Shown: piece by piece, positions 55,830 through 64,000 of the stretch
Layout: every line of letters starts with the position of its first letter
How positions within the stretch are numbered: position 1 is the stretch's first letter
DNA from: Nisaea acidiphila
Lineage (GTDB): Bacteria; Pseudomonadota; Alphaproteobacteria; Thalassobaculales; Thalassobaculaceae
DNA: 64,000 nt
Reading direction: 5' to 3'
Assembly: GCF_024662015.1 (NCBI RefSeq)
Contig: NZ_CP102480.1
Coordinates: forward strand, 62,001-126,000
Made by a program: the position numbers and the translations under genes
The notes under the pieces: generated by a model
Databases searched by the model: none
Told to the model about the DNA's origin: nothing
What the model saw: the letters and a program-made list of their open reading frames with translations, nothing else

Positions 55830-56873
55830 TTAAGACTCGATCAGGATGTCCGTGTAGAGCTCGGACGGATCCGGCTCCGGGCTCGATTGCGCGAAATCGG
55901 CGGCATCCGTGACGATCGCCTTGATTTCCTTGTCGATGCCCTTCAGCTCCTCTTCCTCGACGCCCGCCTCGAGCAAGGTCGCCCGAAGATGGTCGATCGG
56001 ATCATGCTCCTGACGCATCTTGTTGACTTCTTCCTTGGTCCGGTATTTCGCCGGGTCGGACATGGAGTGGCCGCGATAGCGGTAGGTCTTCATCTCGAGG
56101 ATGTAGGGCCCCTTACCGGCGCGGCAGTGCTTGACAGCCTTCTCCGCCGCCTCGTGCACGGCGACGACATCCATGCCGTCCACCTCGGCGCCCGGGATGC
56201 CGTAGGCCGCGCCGCGCTGATAGAGCGAGGTACCGGCGGCCGCGCGGGTGACCGCGGTGCCCATGGCGTATTTGTTGTTTTCGATGATGAAGATGACCGG
56301 CAGCTTCCAGAGCGCGGCCATGTTGAAGCTCTCGTAGACCTGACCCTGGTTCAGGGCGCCGTCGCCAAGGTAGGTCAGGCTGACTTCCTGGCTGCCGTTA
56401 TATTTGTTGGCGAAGGCGAGACCGGTACCGATCGGCACCTGGGCCGCGACGATGCCATGACCGCCATAGAAATCCTTCTCGCGGCTGAACATGTGCATGG
56501 AGCCGCCCTTACCCTTGGAGTAGCCGCCGATCCGGCCGGTGAGCTCCGCCATGACGCCTTTCGCATCCATGCCACAGGCCAGCATGTGGCCGTGGTCGCG
56601 GTAGCTCGTGACAACCTTGTCGCCCTTGCCGATCGCTGCCTGCATGCCCACGACGACGGCTTCCTGGCCGATATAGAGGTGGCAGAACCCGCCGATCAGC
56701 CCCATGCCGTACATCTGCCCCGCCTTCTCCTCGAAGCGGCGGATCAGCAGCATGTCGCGGTAATAGGGCAGAAGCTCCGCGACATTGTTCTTGGGGGGCT
56801 TCGTGGTGCGGGATTTACGAGTCCGCGTGGATGCGCCGCGGCTGCCGCCGGCGGCTGACTTCGCTTGAGCCAT
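55830..56873 (-). CDS. pdhA: Pyruvate dehydrogenase E1 alpha subunit
   Basis: The 347-residue ThDP subunit has YRDMLLIRRFEEKAGQMYG near 40-58, GMGLIGGFCHLYIGQEA near 57-73, and the ThDP motif GDGALNQGQVYESFNMA near 170-186. Phosphorylation-loop residues YRYRGHSMSDPAKYR near 265 are conserved. The first 25 residues are Ser/Arg/Lys-rich and variable. AAGGGAGAGAG precedes the ATG at 56873. It is the first gene of pdhABC-lpdA, with a candidate promoter in the AT-rich gap upstream. Confidence 0.96.
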   Translation of the reverse strand: MAQAKSAAGGSRGASTRTRKSRTTKPPKNNVAELLPYYRDMLLIRRFEEKAGQMYGMGLIGGFCHLYIGQEAVVVGMQAAIGKGDKVVTSYRDHGHMLACGMDAKGVMAELTGRIGGYSKGKGGSMHMFSREKDFYGGHGIVAAQVPIGTGLAFANKYNGSQEVSLTYLGDGALNQGQVYESFNMAALWKLPVIFIIENNKYAMGTAVTRAAAGTSLYQRGAAYGIPGAEVDGMDVVAVHEAAEKAVKHCRAGKGPYILEMKTYRYRGHSMSDPAKYRTKEEVNKMRQEHDPIDHLRATLLEAGVEEEELKGIDKEIKAIVTDAADFAQSSPEPDPSELYTDILIES

Positions 56874-56939
56874 CTCTCTCCCTTTCGACCGGAACGAGGC
56901 GCCGATTTCGCCAAGCGCGCCTCACTTGGTGTCGAAAGA

Positions 56940-56968
56940 GAAATACTTCAAATTAACTAGATTTTCAA
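56940..56968 (-). promoter_or_regulatory. Candidate promoter of the pdh operon
   Basis: On the minus strand TTGAAA (56963-56968), a 17-base spacer and TATTTC (56940-56945) lie 67 bases before pdhA, in a strikingly AT-rich gap. Several GTTAA repeats nearby could be regulator sites. Confidence 0.4.
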
Positions 56969-57004
56969 CAGAGTTAACTTATTGAAAAATAACACAATAA
57001 CGAT

Positions 57005-57027
57005 AATTAACCGCTTTTAGGTTAATT
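57005..57027. promoter_or_regulatory. AT-rich inverted repeat between ftsB and pdhA
   Basis: AATTAACC (57005-57012) and GGTTAATT (57020-57027) form a perfect 8-base inverted repeat over the ftsB stop codon. It may be an operator of the pdh promoter or a weak ftsB terminator; an intrinsic terminator would normally have a GC-rich stem. Confidence 0.35.
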
Positions 57028-57417
57028 GCTGTTGGAAGCTATTGAAATTGCCTGCGTTTTTGGCTGTGCAGCCGCACCATCACCCATAGCGGCAACGGAA
57101 AAACCGCCGAGATCCTGCAGCACGAACTCGTCCCGCCCGAGATAATTCAGCACCACCCGGGCCTGTTCCGTCAGCAGGTCCCGGTCGATGCTTTCCGGAT
57201 GCAGCATGGCGACCTTGCGCTCCATGGACTCTCGCGTTGCCTGCAATGCCGCGAGCTTGGACTCCGCCGCCTCGATCTTGGCGTCGAGCGCCTGCCAAGC
57301 ATGCAGACCGCGGTCCCCCTCGACCGCGTGGAAGATGAAATAGCCGAGGAGCAGGCAGCCGATGACCGGGCCGACAATCTGCCGTGCGCGCCGCTTGAGT
57401 TCAAAAGCAAGGGTCAT
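57022..57417 (-). CDS. ftsB: Septum formation initiator, FtsB/DivIC-like
   Basis: The 131-residue bitopic membrane protein has a short cytosolic N-terminus, one membrane helix (about 15-32) and a coiled coil (about 40-75), then a short periplasmic region with the typical late ARVVLNYLGRDEFV. FtsB bridges FtsL and FtsQ in the divisome. GGAGGAG lies just upstream of the ATG. It lies after eno, the usual eno-ftsB order, with a terminator between them. Confidence 0.88.
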   Translation of the reverse strand: MTLAFELKRRARQIVGPVIGCLLLGYFIFHAVEGDRGLHAWQALDAKIEAAESKLAALQATRESMERKVAMLHPESIDRDLLTEQARVVLNYLGRDEFVLQDLGGFSVAAMGDGAAAQPKTQAISIASNSN

Positions 57418-57523
57418 GTGCTCCTCCGATAAGAGGCGAGTGAATCACCAGCGAATCGGGCGGTCAACGGGAACGAAACGAGAATCCCGCAGGAAAGATT
57501 CCCAACAGGAGCAACATGTTGCG

Positions 57524-57561
57524 AAAAAGACTCACCCGGAGGCCTGCAAGAAGCCTCCGGG
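57524..57561 (-). terminator. Rho-independent terminator after eno
   Basis: CCCGGAGGC (57535-57543) pairs with GCCTCCGGG (57553-57561) around a 9-base loop. On the minus strand TGAGTCTTTTT follows. It lies 22 bases beyond the eno stop and should end most eno transcripts before ftsB. Confidence 0.75.
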
Positions 57562-57583
57562 CGCGGATGTCACGTAAAAACGC

Positions 57584-59501
<1,918 letters not shown>

Positions 59502-59541
59502 GTGCACGCGGGCGCACCGCGCCTACTATCCACAACAGACC

Positions 59542-59625
59542 GTCATCCCGGCCAACGAGCCGGGATCTCCCCGAACACCAGGCGGTGCGGATGGTTCAAG
59601 ATCCCGGATCGAGGCCCGGGATGAC
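59542..59625. repeat. Nested palindromic element
   Basis: GTCATCCCGG (59542-59551) pairs with CCGGGATGAC (59616-59625), and within it CCGGGATCT (59560-59568) pairs with AGATCCCGG (59599-59607), giving an 84-base two-tier stem between two convergent genes. Elements with GTCATCCCGG ends are widespread in Alphaproteobacteria. A related GTCATCCCG palindrome occurs at 62051-62073. It may also end both transcripts. Confidence 0.65.
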
Positions 59626-59636
59626 AGACGCTTCAT

Positions 59637-61910
59637 CTATTCGGACTCAATCCCCGGATAGGCGTCGCGCAACGCCTCCACCTCGTCCGCTCGGCCGCGC
59701 GCCTTCATAAATCCCACCAGGTTTCCAAAACCTGCACGGGTGTTCGGGTGCCCTGGCCCGAGCACTCGATATAGAATATCGACCGCCTTTCGATAGACCG
59801 GTTCCGCCTCTTCGTAGCGCCCCTGCTCGTTAAGGTTCGAGGCCACATTGTTGTAGCTCGTGGCTGTCGATGGATGCTCCTCGCCCAGGACACGCCGACG
59901 GATTTCAAGACCCTTGCGATAGAGCGGCTCTGCCTCCGCGTAACGCCCCTGCGCATTCAGGTTATAGGCCACATTGTTGTAGCTCGTGGCCGTCGATGGA
60001 TGCTCCTCGCCCAGGACACGCTGATTAATTTCAAGACCCTTGCGATAGAGCGGCTCCGCCTCCGCGTAGCGCCCCTGCGCATTCAGGTTATAGGCCACAT
60101 TGTTGTAGCTCGTGGCCGTATCCGGATGCTCCTCGCCCAGGACACGCCGGCGGATTTCAAGACCCTTGCGATAGAGCGGCTCCGCCTCCGCGTAACGCCC
60201 CTGGTCGTCAAGGTTCGAGGCCACATTGTTGTAGCTCGACCCCGTATCCGGATGCTCCTCGCCCAGGACACGCTGATTAATTTCAAGATCCTTGCGATAG
60301 AGCGGCTCTGCCTCCGCGTAACGCCCCTGCGCATTCAAGTTCGAGGCTACATTGTTGTAGCTCGTGGCCGTCGATGGATGCTCCTCGCCCAGGACACGCC
60401 GGCGGATTTCAAGACCCTTGCGATAGAGCGGCTCCGCCTCCGCGTAGCGCCCCTGCGCATTCAGGTTATAGGCCACATTGTTGTAGCTCGCCCCCGTATC
60501 CGGATGCTCCTCGCCCAGGACACGCTGATTAATTTCAAGACCCTTGCGATAGAGCGGCTCCGCCTCCGCGTAGCGCCCCTGCGCATTCAGGTTATAGGCC
60601 ACATTGTTGTAGCTCGCCCCCGTATCCGGATGCTCCTCGCCCAGGACACGCTGACGAATTTCAAGACCCTTGCGATAGAGCGGCTCCGCCTCCGCGTAAC
60701 GCCCCTGCGCATTCAGGTTATAGGCCACATTGTTGTAGCTCGTGGCCGTCGATGGATGCTCCTCGCCCAGGACACGCCGGCGAATTTCAAGACCCTTGCG
60801 ATAGAGCGGCTCCGCCTCCGCGTAACGCCCTTGGTCGTCAAGGTTCGAGGCCACATTGTTGTAGCTCGCCCCTGTATCCGGATGCTCCTCGCCCAGGACA
60901 CGCCGGCGGATTTCAAGACCCTTGCGATAGAGCGGCTCCGCCTCCGCGTAACGCCCCTGGTCGTCAAGGTTCGAGGCCACATTGTTGTAGCTCGCCCCCG
61001 TATCCGGATGCTCCTCGCCCAGGACACGCCGGCGGATTTCGAGCGCTTGCTTCAGATATTCGCGCGCCTGCACAAAGTCCGCTCGTATTTGGAGACTTAA
61101 GCCAATGGCATTGTAGATTTCGGCGAGATTTTCCGGATCGCTATCCGGTCCCCGTGTGGCATCTTCGACGAACTGAATAAGGCGATCGGCGATTTGGGTT
61201 GAAAGGGCAAGGTCGCCGGAAAGCCGTGCCAACCGAGCGCAGGCCAGTACCGCGTTCAGATCTTTCGGGTCAAGTTCGTGTGCCCGCAGAAAATGAGCTT
61301 TCGCTCCGCGATAGTCGATCTCTTGCTCGGCAATCGTCCCGAGACTGAATGCGATACTGGCTTGACGCTCGATTGCCGTCCGATCGGCGGAAAGCTCTTG
61401 GAGGCCCTCCAGACGGTCTCGGGCCGCATCGAAATCGCCCCTTTCGAGAGCTTCCAGAGCCGCGTCAAGCTCCGCGTCCACAGCTTGATCCGCGCCGGCT
61501 TTTGCCTCGGCGAGTTCGCTCGAAATGCGCCGTGCCGCTTCCCGCGCGTCCTCAACCGCCTTTTCCTTATCGGCAAACCTCGACTGGAGTGCCGATAGTT
61601 CCTTTTCGAGGATGTCGGCGTCTCGCCACCCATCTTTCAGGTTCTCGTTGTCGGAGCGCAGCGCCTTGATTTCGGCTTTCAACTCGCGTTCGCGCTCGCG
61701 CGCCTGTTCGAGAACCGTGGCCGCGAAGCCTTCCGGGACCGGAGGGGCAACGTCGGATTTTCTCGGGAGCAAAAATCGAAAACACGCGAAAATCGCCCCC
61801 AGGATGGCGAGGAGCGCGGCGAGTGAACCGAGCACCACGGCGTGTTCAGTCAAAAATGCGATGATCGGGTCTGCCAACCCGTTCTCCAGCCCACTCTCTT
61901 CATCTGCCAT
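59637..61910 (-). CDS. Membrane-anchored kinesin-light-chain-type TPR protein
   Basis: The 757-residue protein has a membrane helix (about 24-48), a charged coiled coil (about 60-140), a few diverged TPR units (about 150-280) and then eleven 42-residue TPR units of kinesin-light-chain type (about 284-740). Nine central units are nearly identical, built on GRYAEAEPLYRKGLEI, RVLGEEHP and SYNNVA. The array probably forms a superhelical binding scaffold facing the cytosol or periplasm. No enzyme domain is seen and the partner is unknown. It stands alone, convergent with the cupin gene, and a plus-strand ORF across the repeat is an artefact of the unit length. Confidence 0.85.
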   Translation of the reverse strand: MADEESGLENGLADPIIAFLTEHAVVLGSLAALLAILGAIFACFRFLLPRKSDVAPPVPEGFAATVLEQARERERELKAEIKALRSDNENLKDGWRDADILEKELSALQSRFADKEKAVEDAREAARRISSELAEAKAGADQAVDAELDAALEALERGDFDAARDRLEGLQELSADRTAIERQASIAFSLGTIAEQEIDYRGAKAHFLRAHELDPKDLNAVLACARLARLSGDLALSTQIADRLIQFVEDATRGPDSDPENLAEIYNAIGLSLQIRADFVQAREYLKQALEIRRRVLGEEHPDTGASYNNVASNLDDQGRYAEAEPLYRKGLEIRRRVLGEEHPDTGASYNNVASNLDDQGRYAEAEPLYRKGLEIRRRVLGEEHPSTATSYNNVAYNLNAQGRYAEAEPLYRKGLEIRQRVLGEEHPDTGASYNNVAYNLNAQGRYAEAEPLYRKGLEINQRVLGEEHPDTGASYNNVAYNLNAQGRYAEAEPLYRKGLEIRRRVLGEEHPSTATSYNNVASNLNAQGRYAEAEPLYRKDLEINQRVLGEEHPDTGSSYNNVASNLDDQGRYAEAEPLYRKGLEIRRRVLGEEHPDTATSYNNVAYNLNAQGRYAEAEPLYRKGLEINQRVLGEEHPSTATSYNNVAYNLNAQGRYAEAEPLYRKGLEIRRRVLGEEHPSTATSYNNVASNLNEQGRYEEAEPVYRKAVDILYRVLGPGHPNTRAGFGNLVGFMKARGRADEVEALRDAYPGIESE
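59823..60956 (-). repeat. Nine tandem 126-base repeats inside the TPR gene
   Basis: Nine units of exactly 126 bases lie head to tail in frame, highly similar in sequence. Variants recur in shuffled combinations: RRR/NQR/RQR in the middle, HPDTGAS or HPSTATS next, and SNLDDQ or YNLNAQ at the end. This mosaic suggests recent expansion and recombination between units. Repeat number may vary between strains. Confidence 0.9.
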
Positions 61911-62274
61911 CTGCCGCTCCCATGGGGCCCATGATGCAAGCGCCGATGCGAAGTTTGCAACCTCCGGTAAACGCTCATGCTTTCGGTTGATAGAAACCGC
62001 TTCAGCAGTGGTTTGGCGGTCAACGGGTGGGAATGCTGACCGCCTTTAACGTCATCCCGTCGAAGGACGGGACGTTGCGCTGAATCAGGACGCGGTTGAC
62101 AGGAATGTGCATAGGGCTATTTTCGCCTCTGGTTTCGGACTGCCTGCCGCTCGCGGCTCTGCCACGGTGAAAGTCCTCCGCTTCTACACATGACCGAACC
62201 TGTTCGACAGGCATGCGGGAATGGCAATGCGAGCCCCATTCGAGATCCGCGTGTCGCGACAAAAGAGGTTTGTC
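61911..62274. other. Intergenic region with a small palindrome
   Basis: The stretch should hold the divergent promoters of the TPR gene and the glyoxalase-like gene. GTCATCCCGTC...GACGGGAC (62051-62073) is a small hairpin related to the element at 59542. I see no gene here. Confidence 0.5.
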
Positions 62275-62721
62275 ATGTCCGACAGCACGGCCATTCCCTC
62301 GATCGAGGACCTAAAATTCAGCGCCGGCGAGCTGCGCCGCGATATCGCCGCGGAAGGTATCGTCATCTCGCACGGTCAGGCGCTCGAGCGGATCGCGCAC
62401 GATCTCGGTTTCCGGGACTGGAACACGCTTTCGGCCGCGGCGCGTGACTCGCGTCCAAAATCTCCCGTCTCGAAGGGCGAACGGGTCACCGGGCACTATC
62501 TCGGCCAGAGTTTCACGGCGACGGTGATCGACAGCTATGCCTTGGAAATGCACAGCCGCTACCGTGTGACGCTGCATTTCGACGAGCCGGTCGACGTAGT
62601 CACCTTCGAGAGCTTCTCGTCGTTCCGGCAGCGTGTGACCTGCACATTAACGCCGGACGGTAGAACGCCGCAGAAGACCTCGAACGGGAAGCCGCAGCTC
62701 GTGCTGGAGGGCAAGAGCTAA
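62275..62721 (+). CDS. Glyoxalase superfamily protein (small, N-terminal domain type)
   Basis: The 148-residue protein matches a group annotated as glyoxalase-superfamily, with a helical N-terminal segment (LKFSAGELRRDIAAEGIVIS, about 11-30) and HGQALERIAHDLGFRDWNTL near 31-50. The remaining beta-rich part (GHYLGQSFTATVIDS) lacks clear glyoxalase metal ligands. AGAGG precedes ATG 62275, so the longer ORF from 62221 is rejected. Function is unknown; no partner genes are adjacent. Confidence 0.7.
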   Translation: MSDSTAIPSIEDLKFSAGELRRDIAAEGIVISHGQALERIAHDLGFRDWNTLSAAARDSRPKSPVSKGERVTGHYLGQSFTATVIDSYALEMHSRYRVTLHFDEPVDVVTFESFSSFRQRVTCTLTPDGRTPQKTSNGKPQLVLEGKS

Positions 62722-62843
62722 CACCGCCGCGCCGGCTGGACTATCGCGCCACGCGTACGTCCAGCAGTCCCAGGGACCCGAGATCACGGCGCGTCATTCC
62801 CGGGGCCCCACTCGCGTGGTGACGATAACGGCCTAATTAGAGA

Positions 62844-64000
62844 TCAGTGCGCCGAGGTGCGCAGCTCCGCTGCTTTCCGGCTAGCCGAAGAGCCGTCCGC
62901 GCCGGCTGCCCCCAGCGCCTCGCCATAGCGCTCCCAGCTCCAGGCGCTGTTCGGCTTCTTCTCGGTCCGTTCGGAAAGCAGCGCGCGGGCCTTGGCGGTC
63001 TCGCCGCCCTTGAGCGCGGCGTCGACAAGCATTTCCTCGAACACGTCGCGCTGGGCGTGGCTGCCGCCGATCAGGCGGATATCGTCGCGCAAAGGCCAGA
63101 TCAGGGTGACGGCTCGGGCCGGGCTGCCTGTGCGGATCGCGGTCATCGCGTCGGCGAGCGCAAGGCCGACCTTGCCGGTGATCCGCGCCTGGGTCTGGTC
63201 CCGGGTGCCCTCTTCTTTCGCATAGGCGCGCAGCTTCTCGATCATCTCACCCGCCTCGGCAAGACGGCCGGCCCCAAGCAGCGCCATCAGATAGTGCAGC
63301 GAGACGAAGATCAGTTCGTGATCGTCCATATGCTTCTCGGCGAGCGCGGCGAGCTGGGCCCAGCGCTCCGGGCCGACCTGCAATCCGTAAAGCTCCAGAC
63401 GCCAGAGCAGAGCCGCGGCATTGACCACGTCAAGATACTGGTCCGCCTCCAGGTCGCTTGCGACCTGGGCATCGTAGAGCGCCATCACCTCTTCCAGCTC
63501 GTAGCGCTCCAGATGGAAAAGCGCCCGGTGCCACCAGACATGGAAACGGAAATTGTGGACACTGTTCCAGTGCGGCTCGAGGCCCTTTATCCAGTCGATA
63601 CCCTCGCGGTGCCGGCCCTCCATCTCCATCACATGGGCGACGGCATGGACCGACCAGGCATCCTTCGGGTCGATCTCGACCGCCTCGCGGGCATAGCGCT
63701 CGCCCCGGCGGTACTCGCCCGCTTCCTCGAGCCCGAACCCGTACATGCCGATCAGATTGCCGTAGAGCGGATGGGACCTGTCCCAGGCATGCAGAACCCG
63801 GGCGACGCTGTCCCGCATCTTGCCGCCGTTCCCGGCGTAGAAATGGGCGAAATGGGCGAGCCGGAGGGCCAGCATGTCCTTCGGATGGTCGAGCAGAATA
63901 CGCTCCCACGCGTCGGCCGCGCCGTCGATATCCCCGGCGCACCAAGCGCCAAGAGCCACCAGATGGCCCTGCTCGCGCTCCGTCGTGTCAAGACGGGCGA
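62844..64000 (-). CDS. TPR protein, TTC38-like (5' end beyond the window)
   Basis: The frame is open to the right edge of the window, so the start lies outside and at least 385 residues are visible. It is helical throughout, with TPR-like pairs, and the family-type segments LLDHPKDMLALRLAH, SVHAVAHVMEMEGR and HNFRFHVWWHRALFHLE recall the TTC38 family. These are soluble scaffold-like proteins of unknown role. An apparent GTG start at 63959 is only internal, since conserved residues precede it. Confidence 0.8.
   Translation of the reverse strand, partial: ARLDTTEREQGHLVALGAWCAGDIDGAADAWERILLDHPKDMLALRLAHFAHFYAGNGGKMRDSVARVLHAWDRSHPLYGNLIGMYGFGLEEAGEYRRGERYAREAVEIDPKDAWSVHAVAHVMEMEGRHREGIDWIKGLEPHWNSVHNFRFHVWWHRALFHLERYELEEVMALYDAQVASDLEADQYLDVVNAAALLWRLELYGLQVGPERWAQLAALAEKHMDDHELIFVSLHYLMALLGAGRLAEAGEMIEKLRAYAKEEGTRDQTQARITGKVGLALADAMTAIRTGSPARAVTLIWPLRDDIRLIGGSHAQRDVFEEMLVDAALKGGETAKARALLSERTEKKPNSAWSWERYGEALGAAGADGSSASRKAAELRTSAH

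Noticed and set aside
59823-60956. Possible CRISPR-like direct repeats
   Set aside because: The units are contiguous 126-base coding repeats with no spacers and no cas genes nearby.
59874-61100. A 408-residue open frame on the plus strand across the TPR gene
   Set aside because: The repeat unit is 126 bases, a multiple of three, so one stop-free antisense frame in a unit stays open through all copies. The minus frame gives clear TPR motifs.

Overview
The window is a high-GC, gene-dense stretch of an alphaproteobacterial chromosome. The gene orders dusB-ntrB-ntrC-ntrY-ntrX-trkA-hfq-hflX and pdhA-pdhB-pdhC-lpdA-lipA, the fused ispDF and a pyruvate dehydrogenase E1 beta subunit with its own lipoyl domain are typical of Alphaproteobacteria. 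Family resemblance suggests a Rhodospirillales-type free-living or marine heterotroph, but the species cannot be fixed from sequence alone. Nearly all of it is coding and there is no complete prophage, integrase, IS element or CRISPR array.

Layout. 1-1457: the 3' part of a sensor histidine kinase. 1709-7564: an operon for a BMP-type (nucleoside-like) ABC importer (binding protein, double ATPase, two permeases) with a CodA-like deaminase, convergent with a class V aminotransferase; then a GT17 glycosyltransferase and tRNA-Ser(UGA). 10052-16715: a sugar-acid locus with a GntR/FCD regulator, SMP-30 lactonase, DctPQM TRAP importer, 5-dehydro-4-deoxyglucarate dehydratase and uronate dehydrogenase, which together fit oxidative hexuronate degradation. 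16926-25328: envelope genes (MltB-like, RlpA, DacA), running into the housekeeping operon dacA-tmk-holB-metG-tatD-MBL hydrolase. 25342-28967: an amidinotransferase-fold enzyme, a GST, two unrecognised small genes and a decayed stretch with a tail-collar domain remnant. 28968-33246: mazG, an SDR, argC and an MltF-like transglycosylase.

33272-45361 (minus strand): the nitrogen-regulation cluster dusB-ntrBC-ntrYX-trkA, a HAD phosphatase, hfq, hflX and an inositol-monophosphatase-family gene. 45399-49566: a CcsA-like membrane protein, ispDF-pgpA-pncC and a cystathionine beta-lyase. 49762-58867 (minus strand): central carbon metabolism and lipoylation (eno, ftsB, pdhA, pdhB, pdhC, lpdA, an 87-residue unknown, lipA, a COQ10/RatA-like gene). 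59028-64000: a cupin, a membrane-anchored kinesin-light-chain-type TPR protein built from near-identical 126-bp repeats, a small glyoxalase-superfamily protein and a truncated TTC38-like TPR protein.

I found no convincing wholly new multi-gene system. The most worthwhile leads are the uronate locus with its candidate operators and an apparent terminator inside the TRAP operon, the mosaic TPR repeat gene, the deaminase with a changed active-site residue, the small unknown gene between lpdA and lipA, and a few strong inverted repeats.
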